This document shows, one piece after another, positions 1 through 6,639 of a DNA stretch of 9,001 bases (its first letter is position 1; every line of letters starts with the position of its first letter). The DNA is from Actinomycetes bacterium (GTDB taxonomy: Bacteria > Actinomycetota > Coriobacteriia > WRKU01 > WQUG01). The position numbers were made by a program, and so were the translations under genes. The stretch is from contig JAIRWZ010000098.1 in NCBI GenBank assembly GCA_031268615.1, positions 1 through 9,001 of the forward strand, read 5' to 3'. Below the pieces are notes generated by a model. The model made no database searches, was not told where the DNA came from, and saw nothing but the letters and a program-made list of their open reading frames with translations.

Positions 1-1307
1 CCTGTCTGGGTGCTTCCCGCCTGGCCAGTCCTGTGGCAACCATTACCATGATTTTAGCCGCTACGGTTGGCTTTGGGTATCAAATGGCGCCGTCGCCAGT
101 ATTGGAGGCCCTGCGCAGCACCTTTGCGCTGCCGGCAAGTAACTCACTGCTGAATCTGTCGATATCAATTGTATGGCCGCCTGTCATCATAGCCGCCATA
201 CTGACCGGAAAACTGATTGAACGTATCGGAATCTACCGGGTGAATACGCTGGCCATGATTCTGATGATTGTCGGCGCGGGATCAGCCGTGTTTTGTCCGA
301 ACTATGCCTCCTATCTGGCAGGGCGAATAGTCTATGGCTTTGGATTCGGACTGGTCGTGTCGTTTATGGGAGCAGCCATTATGCAATGGTTTGCTCCCAA
401 ACAGCGCGAGGTTATGAATACCCTGAACGGTATCTTCCCCTTTTTGGGCCTGGCCGTCTGTTTCAACGCCACTATACCAGTCTTTAACCTGGTACAAGCA
501 GATCTCAAGCTGCTCTTTGCGCTGTGGGCGCTGCCTGCTCTAGTCGGTTTGGTGGCTTGGGTGTTGATCATTCGCAGCGATGAGATGGGCTATGCCGCCA
601 CCGCAGAAGGTCGGGCAGCGCAGGCCGCAGAAACCGCAGCGCTGGCAAACGAAGGCACCGAAAGCGGCCTGTATACCAATCTGTTGCGCCGCCGCGAGAT
701 TATCTACCTGTGTCTGATATTTGTTTCCGACTTTTTCTGCGTGCAATACATCGCCGCTATCATGCCCGCTTTCTTTGTCGGGACGGCCGGGGTCAGTGAC
801 GCGGTGGCAAACCTGCTGGTGGGCCTGTTCTTCCCCATCGTCGGCATTGCCGGAGCCGTGTTGGGTGGCATACTGATGGCACGCAGCGGCAGACGGCGCC
901 CGATTTTGATTGCCTCAAACCTCTGCAAGTTTTTCGGCATCGTCATCATTGTGGGTGGCTCTGCCCTATCCTGTTTGTGGATGATGGTCTGTGGTCTGGC
1001 CTTGTTTGCAATCGGCAACAGCATTTGGATGCCGGTGCTCTACACCGTTATCTTAGAGCTGGACGATATGACCCCTGCCCGCAGCGCCGCAGCTTTTGCG
1101 CTGACCAGTTCAGCCGGCTATGTGGCAGGATTTCTCTCACCGCTGCTGGGAGGCGCCTTGACCGACCTCTTTGCCGGATTAAGCAACCTCAAAGGAGTGA
1201 GTGCGTCCATGTTTGGATACACCTGGTCAATGGCGCTATTTTCCTTAATCTGTTCGCTTGGTCTGATTGCCTCGCTGAGAATTCGCGAGACCGGGCCGGG
1301 CCGTTAG
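1..1307 (+). CDS. MFS transporter, 5'-truncated by window edge
   Basis: Polytopic inner-membrane protein of the major facilitator superfamily, probably a secondary transporter for a small organic solute; the substrate cannot be read from sequence. The frame stays open to base 1. The first possible start in the window is GTG at 33 (424 residues), but it has no ribosome binding site and would begin directly in TM1, so the true start probably lies outside the window. Counting from base 33, two six-helix halves are joined by a hydrophilic loop near residues 183-215. The TM2-TM3 loop carries the family motif as GKLIERIGIYR (residues 59-69), and the equivalent loop of the second half reads GGILMARSGRRRP (about 281-293). 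It converges on the TetR-family gene with 31 bases between the stops, and no terminator hairpin is visible there. Whether that regulator controls it is unknown, because the MFS promoter lies outside the window. Confidence 0.88.
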   Translation, partial: CLGASRLASPVATITMILAATVGFGYQMAPSPVLEALRSTFALPASNSLLNLSISIVWPPVIIAAILTGKLIERIGIYRVNTLAMILMIVGAGSAVFCPNYASYLAGRIVYGFGFGLVVSFMGAAIMQWFAPKQREVMNTLNGIFPFLGLAVCFNATIPVFNLVQADLKLLFALWALPALVGLVAWVLIIRSDEMGYAATAEGRAAQAAETAALANEGTESGLYTNLLRRREIIYLCLIFVSDFFCVQYIAAIMPAFFVGTAGVSDAVANLLVGLFFPIVGIAGAVLGGILMARSGRRRPILIASNLCKFFGIVIIVGGSALSCLWMMVCGLALFAIGNSIWMPVLYTVILELDDMTPARSAAAFALTSSAGYVAGFLSPLLGGALTDLFAGLSNLKGVSASMFGYTWSMALFSLICSLGLIASLRIRETGPGR

Positions 1308-1338
1308 GAACGTGGCGCTGCGGTTTGGCGCTGCTGTT

Positions 1339-2058
1339 TTAATCTGAGAGGGACTCTGGAGGAACAGGTGATTCTGCTTGTTTCTCCAGCAGTTGCTCCA
1401 GATGTTGTTGAACTAAGCGATTCATCAGCTGTATCGCCTCATCCAATCCGGCGTTATCCCCGTCAATAGTGTACTGAATCGACAAGCCATCTACCATGGC
1501 CACTATCAAATGCGATAAAGCGTTGTTTTCACGCTCCTGCGGGGATACGATAGCGCCCAGCGCTTGCGCTACATTTTCGCGATACCCCTCATAGAGTTTC
1601 GCCATGGATGCCAACATGTCAGGATTGCGCAAGGTAGCGGGAAACAGTTCAGCAAAACCTACGACATATTGCCGGGAAATTGCGATACGTTGCTGCGTAT
1701 CGAACAAAGCGTCCTGACGCTCTGGTGAACCGGGAGGCAGATTGACGGTCCGCTCGACAACGGCACGATTAGCATTGTGGACAAAGGCGTCAATCAAAGC
1801 CAGAATCAGACCCTCTTTGCTGCCGAAATGATAGGTAATCGAACCTCGGTTTTCCCCGGACAGCTCGGCAATACGCGCAAAGGACAAAGCGGCAAAGCCT
1901 TCGTTAATGACAATGTCCCACGCTGCTTCCAGGATGTTTCGAGCAGTCCCAGAGAGGTCCTCAAAATAATCATCGTCCGACAAACCCGAAGGGTGCGCCA
2001 AATCTGTTTTGAGCGATGTTGCCTGTGCCGTCACCTTGTCATTCACCTTGTGTTTCAT
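1339..2058 (-). CDS. TetR/AcrR-family transcriptional regulator
   Basis: A 239-residue one-component repressor-type regulator. The helix-turn-helix is at about residues 59-79, where FARIAELSGENRGSITYHFGS (broken by the turn) is the classic TetR recognition helix ending in YHFGSKEGL. The remaining alpha-helical C-terminal part (about 85-230) would bind ligand and dimerise; it resembles no ligand class I can name. About 37 polar residues precede the domain, which is longer than usual, so the true start could be further in. ATG at 2058 is preferred because it lies only 3 bases after the malic enzyme stop, giving tight coupling; no strong ribosome binding site precedes it, which fits coupled translation. 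It is the last gene of the minus-strand run. It may act on its own operon, on the convergent MFS gene or elsewhere; no operator palindrome was recognised. Confidence 0.9.
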   Translation of the reverse strand: MKHKVNDKVTAQATSLKTDLAHPSGLSDDDYFEDLSGTARNILEAAWDIVINEGFAALSFARIAELSGENRGSITYHFGSKEGLILALIDAFVHNANRAVVERTVNLPPGSPERQDALFDTQQRIAISRQYVVGFAELFPATLRNPDMLASMAKLYEGYRENVAQALGAIVSPQERENNALSHLIVAMVDGLSIQYTIDGDNAGLDEAIQLMNRLVQQHLEQLLEKQAESPVPPESLSD

Positions 2059-2061
2059 ACT

Positions 2062-3207
2062 CTACACGATAACAGACGCAACCTCTGCGGACAAGTTAGG
2101 CAGAAAAATTGAAGGAATGACTTCGTTAACGGTAGGCTTTGGAACCAGACTGGCCAGTTTAACGGCAGCTGCCAGTTTGTGTTCGTCACTGATTTGCGAC
2201 ACGCGATGGTCCAGCGCGCCACGAAAGATTCCGGGAAAGACCAGAGCATTGTTGACCTGATTGGGAAAATCAGAGCGTCCCGTACAGATGACGGCCGCTC
2301 CAGCCGCGGCCGCTTCATCCGGATAAATTTCAGGAACCGGATTGGACAAGGCAAAGATAAGAGAGTCGTGCGCCATGCTGCGCACCATCGGCGCTGTGAC
2401 AATGCCCGGCGCGGAAACGCCGATGAATATATCGGACCCCACCATTGCGTCCGACAAACTGCCCGCCCCGTCATCTGCCAGCAGACCTTCCGTCAGCAAG
2501 CGACGCTTGGGTTCAGACAGAGAGCGATAGTCGCGGTGCAGCATTCCTTCTTTCGCCACGCCGATGATGTGCGCGCCCGGCGCATAACGTTTCAACAGAC
2601 GCGCAATAGCTGTACCTGCCGCTCCCACGCCGGACAGCACGACGCGGGTATCGTTCAAATCGCGTCCCGTGACTTGCGCGGCATTTATCAGACCTGCCAG
2701 CACTACCACCGCCGTACCATGCTGATCATCGTGCATAACGGGGATATTCAGCTCTGCCTTCAGGCGATTCTCAATCTCAAAACACTTGGGCGCCGCAATG
2801 TCTTCCAAATTGATGGCGCCGAAACTGGGAGCGATGGCCTTGACCGTAGCTACGATTTCGTCCGGTTCATGCACGTCCAGCACAATGGGCACGCTGTCCA
2901 AATCAGCAAAATACTTAAACAACAGCGCCTTGCCTTCCATGACCGGCATGGCTCCCGCCGCGCCAATGTCTCCCAAGCCCAACACGGCGCTGCCATCACT
3001 GACTACGGCAACCAAGTTCCCGGTCCAGCTGTAGTCAGCCAGCAAAGCCGGATTTTCGGCCACCAGCGCGGAAATGTGGCCCACCCCCGGCGTGTAATAC
3101 GCAGACAGCTCGTCGTAATTCAGCTGGCGCGTATCGCGCAGCGCCGTAGTGATTTTGCCGCGATATTTCAGGTGCAGGTCTTTTGCCAAGCCATTGTAAT
3201 CAGCCAT
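2062..3207 (-). CDS. NAD(P)-dependent malic enzyme (short bacterial type)
   Basis: Oxidative decarboxylation of malate to pyruvate and CO2 with reduction of NAD(P); cytoplasmic. The 381 residues match the short bacterial form. Visible landmarks: catalytic Tyr38 in YTPGVG; SDGSAVLGLGDIG (70-82); catalytic Lys93 in EGKALLFK; metal ligands Glu135-Asp136 in NLEDIAAPKCFE and Asp160-Asp161 in VMHDDQHGTA; the dinucleotide loop GVGAAG (193-198); and SNPVPE with GRSDFPNQVNN further on. The position after the second Rossmann strand, usually Asp in NAD-dependent members, reads Ala218 in GVAKEG, so NADP use is possible (inference). The start is ATG at 3207, giving MADYN: an in-frame start 54 bases upstream would lie inside hypB and adds a non-homologous leader. 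The ATG overlaps the hypB stop by 8 bases (ATGGCTGA), suggesting coupling. The C terminus ends soon after IPSIFLPNL, slightly short for the family. Confidence 0.94.
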   Translation of the reverse strand: MADYNGLAKDLHLKYRGKITTALRDTRQLNYDELSAYYTPGVGHISALVAENPALLADYSWTGNLVAVVSDGSAVLGLGDIGAAGAMPVMEGKALLFKYFADLDSVPIVLDVHEPDEIVATVKAIAPSFGAINLEDIAAPKCFEIENRLKAELNIPVMHDDQHGTAVVVLAGLINAAQVTGRDLNDTRVVLSGVGAAGTAIARLLKRYAPGAHIIGVAKEGMLHRDYRSLSEPKRRLLTEGLLADDGAGSLSDAMVGSDIFIGVSAPGIVTAPMVRSMAHDSLIFALSNPVPEIYPDEAAAAGAAVICTGRSDFPNQVNNALVFPGIFRGALDHRVSQISDEHKLAAAVKLASLVPKPTVNEVIPSIFLPNLSAEVASVIV

Positions 3208-3859
3208 CACACCGTTCAATCTGTTCAGAAAGCCAAGTAATCCAGGTTTGGACGCCCTCACCCGTCGTCGCAGACAGTGGAAAGATGGGCGCCTGTGGAT
3301 TCAGGCGTCGTACCGCGTCGTCAAAGGCAGCGCGGTTGAAGTCAAAGACCGGCAGCGTGTCCAGTTTGTTCAGAATGACCGCGCGCGAAATCTGGAAAAT
3401 GTTGGGGTATTTCAGCGGTTTATCGTCGCCTTCGGGCACGGACAAAATCATGACCTTGGCATTTTCTCCTAAGAAAAATTCAGTCGGGCACACCAAATTG
3501 CCGACGTTTTCGATGATGATGAGGTCCAGCGCGTCCAAATCCAGGATGTCCAGCGCCCGGCGAATCATATTACTTTCCAGGTGGCAGGAGCCGCCGGTGT
3601 TGATTTGTACGGCGGGAATGCCGTAATCTTTGACCTTTGCCGCGTCAACGTCCGAGGCAATGTCGCCTTCGATGACAGCGATGTTATAGCGGTCGCGCAG
3701 CGCGTCGATGGTCGCCAAAATCAGCGATGTTTTGCCGGCGCCCGGCGAGGCCATCAGGTCCAGAACGAATACCCCTTTTTCGCGCAACAGGGCATGGTTT
3801 TCGGCGGCCAGGCGGTCGTTGTAGTCAAGTATCGGTTTGTTCAGGTCAATGGTACTCAT
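3200..3859 (-). CDS. hypB: Hydrogenase nickel incorporation GTPase HypB
   Basis: GTPase that works with HypA to deliver nickel to the large subunit of [NiFe]-hydrogenase (and sometimes urease) in the cytoplasm. Counted from the upstream ATG at 3862, landmarks are the P-loop ASPGAGKTS (38-46), IEGDIASDVD (64-73), the metal-site Cys-His in GGSCHLES (90-97), ENVGNLVCP (118-126) with the second metal Cys, EGDDKPLKYP (144-153), guanine-recognition NKLD (165-168) and SATTGEG (197-203). Two ATGs are adjacent (3862 and 3859). The ribosome binding site GAGGAG ends only 2 bases before the first but 5 before the second, so 3859 is chosen, giving 219 residues. The N-terminal high-affinity nickel motif (CxxCGC) and His-rich stretch of some HypB proteins are absent. 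It follows hypA by a 42-base spacer and overlaps the malic enzyme gene by 8 bases. Confidence 0.96.
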   Translation of the reverse strand: MSTIDLNKPILDYNDRLAAENHALLREKGVFVLDLMASPGAGKTSLILATIDALRDRYNIAVIEGDIASDVDAAKVKDYGIPAVQINTGGSCHLESNMIRRALDILDLDALDLIIIENVGNLVCPTEFFLGENAKVMILSVPEGDDKPLKYPNIFQISRAVILNKLDTLPVFDFNRAAFDDAVRRLNPQAPIFPLSATTGEGVQTWITWLSEQIERCDG

Positions 3860-3864
3860 CATCT

Positions 3865-3870
3865 CTCCTC
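3865..3870 (-). promoter_or_regulatory. Ribosome binding site deciding the hypB start
   Basis: On the minus strand GAGGAG is followed by AG and then two consecutive ATG codons. Spacing is 2 bases to the first ATG and 5 to the second, which favours the second. Confidence 0.65.
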
Positions 3871-3899
3871 AATCGTTTGCAGGCAGGCCGTTACCGTCC

Positions 3900-3915
3900 G
3901 TCCCCTAGTCCCCTA
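3900..3915. repeat. 8-bp perfect tandem duplication across the hypA stop
   Basis: Two adjacent copies of gtccccta (3900-3907, 3908-3915). On the minus strand this is TAGGGGAC twice. The hypA TAG stop belongs to the downstream copy, while the TAG of the other copy is read out of frame within the last codons. An 8-bp insertion shifts frame, so this duplication probably altered the extreme C terminus of HypA. Confidence 0.7.
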
Positions 3916-4348
3916 CCCTTTCGGGTTCTGGTTCCGCGTCGGCGCCACCCTGATACAAAAACTGCGCAAAGGGGTCAACGTCAGGGTCAACGTCAACGAA
4001 AGGCTCATTGTCGGCTTCCAACGCGTCGATTTGCAGCTCACGGCCCTGCAGCAATTCAACGTTCATCGAACCACAGTGGGGGCAGAGCATGGTAAAACGG
4101 TCATGCGTGTATTCGGCGTCGCAATCGTGGCAGCAGCTGCGTGGTTGCAGCATGGTAATCGACAGCGTCGCATTACGCGCCGGAGTGTTGGGTTTCAGCG
4201 CTTCGAACGCAAAGCGCAGCGAGACGTCCTGGATTTCGGTCATCTCCCCGATGGTTAGTTTGATTTCAGTGATACGAGTTTCCCCGGATTGGTTCAGCGC
4301 TTTGAACGCCGCGTCAAACACAGACTGCATGATGGACATTTCATGCAT
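3905..4348 (-). CDS. hypA: Hydrogenase maturation nickel metallochaperone HypA
   Basis: Nickel chaperone that pairs with HypB during [NiFe]-hydrogenase maturation. The start ATG at 4348 is fixed by function: the protein must begin Met-His-Glu, because the amino terminus with His2 and Glu3 binds nickel. The zinc site is two Cys-x2-Cys pairs, Cys73/Cys76 (CHDC) and Cys89/Cys92 (CPHC); Cys72 is an extra adjacent cysteine. GEMTEIQDVSLRFAFEAL (34-51) is typical family sequence. Length is 147 residues against a usual 113-120: the extra is an acidic, Asp/Pro/Glu-rich tail (about 113-147) containing a duplicated DVDP unit. It overlaps the tatC stop by 8 bases (ATGCATGA), a translational-coupling arrangement, and hypB follows immediately. 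No other hyp genes are in the window, so HypC, D, E and F would have to be elsewhere. Confidence 0.96.
   Translation of the reverse strand: MHEMSIMQSVFDAAFKALNQSGETRITEIKLTIGEMTEIQDVSLRFAFEALKPNTPARNATLSITMLQPRSCCHDCDAEYTHDRFTMLCPHCGSMNVELLQGRELQIDALEADNEPFVDVDPDVDPFAQFLYQGGADAEPEPERVGD
3972..3995. repeat. 12-bp perfect tandem duplication in the hypA tail
   Basis: Two abutting copies of gggtcaacgtca (3972-3983, 3984-3995), encoding the doubled DVDP of the acidic C-terminal extension of HypA. The unit is a multiple of three, so the frame is kept. Confidence 0.75.
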
Positions 4349-5228
4349 CGTTACTGTCCCTGTCCTCGGAAAGTTTCGTTCGTGCGACCTCTGCGCGTTT
4401 GCGAATGCGCTCGCGTCGCTTCAATTCCTCATCGTCATCAGTGGTTTCCCACCAAGAGTGTTCGTCCTCGTAGGCATCTATTTGCTGTTGCAGGATTTTG
4501 CGCGAGAAAACTGCTCGCGCCGCGGCCAAGCTGCCTTCGTACAACAGCAACAGCGCCGCCGCCAGACCCAGCATGTTGTAGGGCGACCAGTCCGGCGTCG
4601 CAATAGCGGCGACCACCACCACCGCAACGTAGGCTATGCGCCAGGATTCCCGCAGACGCCAATACGGAACAATGCTCATGCCGATGAGGTAGAACACGAC
4701 CAGCGGCAGCTCGAAGCTGATACCAAATCCAATGAGCAGCATACCGATACCGGATAAATAGTCGCGAGCGTTGGGCAGGGTGCGAAACACACCGGCGCCT
4801 TGTTGGAACAGCCATTCAAAGGCCGGCTGATACAGAATGAAATAAAAGAAGCAGACGCCAGCGGCAAACAGCACAATGGCGGCGCCCACCGTCGGGAATA
4901 CCCATTTTCGCTCGCGTTCCTTTAAGGCCGGAGCAAAAAACGCGAATATCTCGTAAATGATGACCGGACTGGAAACCAGCAGCGCCCCGAAAAAGCCAAT
5001 CTGGAACCGCAGCACCAGCGGGTCAAACGGCCCGGAAGTAATCAATTTACCGTCAGGCAGATAAGCGAGGACCGGACTCAACAACAGATTGTAGAGAAAC
5101 TTGAATACCGGTTCGGCAAAAAAAGCGATGGAGAGTACACCCAGAACTGCCACACAGACGGTCAGGCGACGGCGCAGTTCAGCAAAGTGCGAAAAGAAGG
5201 GCATCTTCTTAGCTTGGATGGGCGGCAT
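4341..5228 (-). CDS. tatC: Twin-arginine translocase subunit TatC
   Basis: Multispanning core of the Tat receptor, which recognises twin-arginine signal peptides and exports folded, often cofactor-loaded proteins across the cytoplasmic membrane. The 295 residues show the signal-peptide-contacting HFAELRRRL (14-22), FDPLVLRFQIG (68-78), SSPVIIYEIFAFFAPALKE (86-104), FGISFELPLVVF (168-179) and ATPDWSPYNML...LLLYEGSL (210-233). Six transmembrane segments fit at about 22-40, 74-99, 110-132, 157-182, 196-210 and 215-233. The usual TPPD is TPD here. A charged cytosolic tail of about 55 residues (241-295), likely helical, follows the last helix and is longer than typical. The start is ATG at 5228, sharing one base with the TAA of the Tat subunit gene (TAATG), with AGAGGA about 9 bases upstream; ATG at 5204 (MPFFSHF) is an alternative closer to the family's usual start. 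It overlaps hypA by 8 bases. Confidence 0.96.
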   Translation of the reverse strand: MPPIQAKKMPFFSHFAELRRRLTVCVAVLGVLSIAFFAEPVFKFLYNLLLSPVLAYLPDGKLITSGPFDPLVLRFQIGFFGALLVSSPVIIYEIFAFFAPALKERERKWVFPTVGAAIVLFAAGVCFFYFILYQPAFEWLFQQGAGVFRTLPNARDYLSGIGMLLIGFGISFELPLVVFYLIGMSIVPYWRLRESWRIAYVAVVVVAAIATPDWSPYNMLGLAAALLLLYEGSLAAARAVFSRKILQQQIDAYEDEHSWWETTDDDEELKRRERIRKRAEVARTKLSEDRDSNDA

Positions 5229-5800
5229 TAGTCGGCATCCTCTGTAGGGGTAGGTGTGGCGGGTGTAGGTGTGGCAGGTGTAGGTGTGGCAGGCGTAGAC
5301 GTGGTGGGTGTGGGTGTGGCAGATACGTCGTCGTCGGTGACCGACTTTTCTGTCGGCTCTGTCGGCTCTGTCGGCTCTGTCGGCGCGGCCAAGGTGGACC
5401 AAATGCTGTCCGCCAGTGTTTGCGGTTTTGCCGCCTGTTCGCCAGAAGGCGACTGCGCGGTCCCCCCGCCCTGTTGCCCGGCAGCAGCGCCGCCAGCAGG
5501 ACGCGTCTGTGCCGGAGTCTCTCCGCCCCCGCCCAGCAGAGAAACGCGGTCGGGCGTCATCAGTTTCTGCATGCTATTCTGAAGCTGCTTCGTACCCAAG
5601 GGGTCACGCAGCAGCGCTATCTCTTCGGGGGTTAGCAGCTTCTGCTCGGTCACCACATCGCTAACCTGGCTTTTCGCGTCGTTGTACATCCGAATGGCCT
5701 TTTTGACGGTATCCATAATTTGGGGTATTTTGTCCGGCCCAAACAACAGCAAGACAACTACCACGATGATGAGAAGCTCTCCGCCACCTATCCCGAACAA
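5228..5800 (-). CDS. tatA: Sec-independent translocase TatA/TatB-type subunit
   Basis: Single-pass Tat component that forms or nucleates the pore with TatC. Residues 1-21 are the short N-terminal membrane helix of this family (MFGIGGGELL through LLLFG), then the hinge FGPDKIPQI (20-28) and an amphipathic helix to about 55. The start MFGIGxxE and the Gly-Pro hinge are TatB-like; without a second paralogue in the window TatA versus TatB cannot be settled. The start is TTG at 5800, preceded at about 10 bases by AAGGGG; no ATG or GTG lies in frame upstream, and the position matches family N termini. The 190-residue length includes a low-complexity tail: Gly/Ala/Gln-rich (90-125), then PTE repeats (140-151) and TPATP repeats (161-185), ending in TEDAD. 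The tail is encoded by tandem DNA repeats and likely varies between strains. The stop overlaps the tatC start by one base. Confidence 0.92.
   Translation of the reverse strand: MFGIGGGELLIIVVVVLLLFGPDKIPQIMDTVKKAIRMYNDAKSQVSDVVTEQKLLTPEEIALLRDPLGTKQLQNSMQKLMTPDRVSLLGGGGETPAQTRPAGGAAAGQQGGGTAQSPSGEQAAKPQTLADSIWSTLAAPTEPTEPTEPTEKSVTDDDVSATPTPTTSTPATPTPATPTPATPTPTEDAD
5250..5324. repeat. 15-bp tandem array, five copies, in the Tat subunit tail
   Basis: Units begin at 5250, 5265, 5280, 5295 and 5310. The first three are gtaggtgtggcrggy-like with single changes; the fourth and fifth are more degenerate. On the coding strand each encodes a TPATP-like pentapeptide. Multiple of three, so copy-number change keeps the frame. 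Confidence 0.8.
5349..5384. repeat. 9-bp perfect tandem array, four copies, in the Tat subunit tail
   Basis: Four exact abutting copies of tctgtcggc, starting at 5349, 5358, 5367 and 5376. They encode the repeated Pro-Thr-Glu tripeptide of the Tat subunit tail. Confidence 0.85.
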
Positions 5801-5875
5801 ACCCGTGTCACCCCTTGTCTTTTCACCATTGTGCCGACCTGCTTAGCTTACCGGCTGCACCACACGGTTCCGTCT

Positions 5876-6532
5876 TTATTGAGCTTTTAGTTCCTCCAGG
5901 TACTGTTGTGCCTGCGTACCGTACTGGTTGTTCGTGTCATACTTGAGAGACTGTTCAAAAGCCTCGATAGCCAGCTGCGGCTGATCGGTCGCCAGGAACT
6001 GCCCCAAATTAAACCACATGGTTCCGAACTTTGGGTCGATGTCTAACACCTTGCGTGCGATTTGCACTGCTCCGGTCGTATCGCCCGAATAGTAGAGCGA
6101 CGTCGCCAAATCGCCACCGACTTCCGTGTCAGTCGGATCCAGATCCCAGGCTTTTTGCCACCATTCCTGACTTTGCGCAATGCGCATCATCCCAGTTGCC
6201 TGTGCATTTTCATCGGAAATGGCAACCAGCGCACCACCCCAGTCCATATAGGCGCGAGCCAGACTAACCAGCGCTTCCTTCTTTTCCGGTGTGGCAGAAG
6301 CCTCTTCGCTCAACTGGTTAACTTCCGGCTGATAGCGCGCGTCAATCGTGGCAATCTGTTGTTGCGCCTCTTCAGCGTTAGCTGGCTGCTGTTGGGGAGT
6401 CGTATTGGACTGATTCCAATACGTCACAACCTGGAAGATACCAAGAATGCCAATGCCAGCCACCAGGCCGATAATCAGTACCCAGATTACGATACGCACC
6501 CAAACCGGACTGCTGTTCTTGTTAATCTGCAT
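5876..6532 (-). CDS. Membrane-anchored tetratricopeptide-repeat protein
   Basis: A 218-residue protein with a short cytoplasmic N terminus, one transmembrane helix (about 11-38, hydrophobic with several Gly) and an extracytoplasmic or loop-exposed C-terminal part. After a Gln/Pro/Asn-rich linker (41-60), helical TPR-like pairs run at about 83-130 (ALVSLARAYMDWGG... WWQKAWDLDP), 137-170 (GDLATSLYYSGDTTGAVQIARKVLDIDP) and 171-204 (MWFNLGQFLATDQPQLAIEAFEQSLKYD). TPR domains bind proteins; the anchor-plus-TPR design resembles CcmI/NrfG-type cytochrome c assembly helpers and other envelope scaffolds, but no motif here names a specific role. The start ATG at 6532 has a good ribosome binding site (GGGAG, about 7-8 bases upstream). 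The gene sits 75 bases before the Tat subunit gene, so a link with exported or membrane proteins is plausible but inferred. Confidence 0.85.
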   Translation of the reverse strand: MQINKNSSPVWVRIVIWVLIIGLVAGIGILGIFQVVTYWNQSNTTPQQQPANAEEAQQQIATIDARYQPEVNQLSEEASATPEKKEALVSLARAYMDWGGALVAISDENAQATGMMRIAQSQEWWQKAWDLDPTDTEVGGDLATSLYYSGDTTGAVQIARKVLDIDPKFGTMWFNLGQFLATDQPQLAIEAFEQSLKYDTNNQYGTQAQQYLEELKAQ

Positions 6533-6558
6533 GCCTAAACTCCCTCATCGCCACTAAT

Positions 6559-6574
6559 CAAGCTGCCAAGCTGC
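6559..6574. repeat. 8-bp perfect tandem duplication in spacer
   Basis: Two abutting copies of caagctgc (6559-6566, 6567-6574) in the 107-base spacer upstream of the TPR-protein gene. No promoter was convincingly recognised around it. Confidence 0.65.
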
Positions 6575-6597
6575 TGAACTGACCTGTTGTCTCGCCA

Positions 6598-6615
6598 ATA
6601 CTGATACTGATACTG
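6598..6615. repeat. 6-bp perfect tandem triplication in spacer
   Basis: Three abutting copies of atactg (6598-6615) in the same 107-base spacer as the 8-bp duplication, between the stop of the unknown membrane protein gene and the TPR-protein gene. Confidence 0.7.
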
Positions 6616-6639
6616 ACAGCACTCGATTGACCCGACGCC

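Noticed and set aside
33..35. GTG at 33 as the true MFS start
   Set aside because: The frame is open to base 1, there is no ribosome binding site, and starting here removes the cytoplasmic N terminus expected before TM1.
2179..3240. Plus-strand open frame of 353 codons opposite the malic enzyme gene
   Set aside because: Rich in Arg, Gln and His with no domain pattern; it is the complementary strand of a clearly conserved enzyme.
5229..5402. Upstream extension of tatC inside the Tat subunit gene
   Set aside because: The extra 58 residues are His/Thr/Arg-rich and are an out-of-frame reading of the Tat subunit's repeat tail; the family N terminus begins at the ATG at 5228 or 5204.
5788..5829. 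13-codon ATG-initiated frame overlapping the Tat subunit's TTG start
   Set aside because: A possible leader peptide, but the ribosome binding site is weak and there is no attenuator structure. One extra A in the adjacent A-run would place this ATG in frame with the Tat gene, but Tat proteins normally start at MFGIG, so the TTG start needs no correction.
5801..5875. Possible terminator or promoter in the 75-base spacer between the TPR gene and the Tat gene
   Set aside because: Only a 4-bp accg/cggt pairing and no U-tract; no spaced -35/-10 pair stood out.
6533..6639. Promoter for the TPR-Tat-Hyp run in the 107-base spacer
   Set aside because: A TTGGCA-like hexamer is present on the minus strand but no acceptable -10 lies at the right distance; only tandem repeats are clear.
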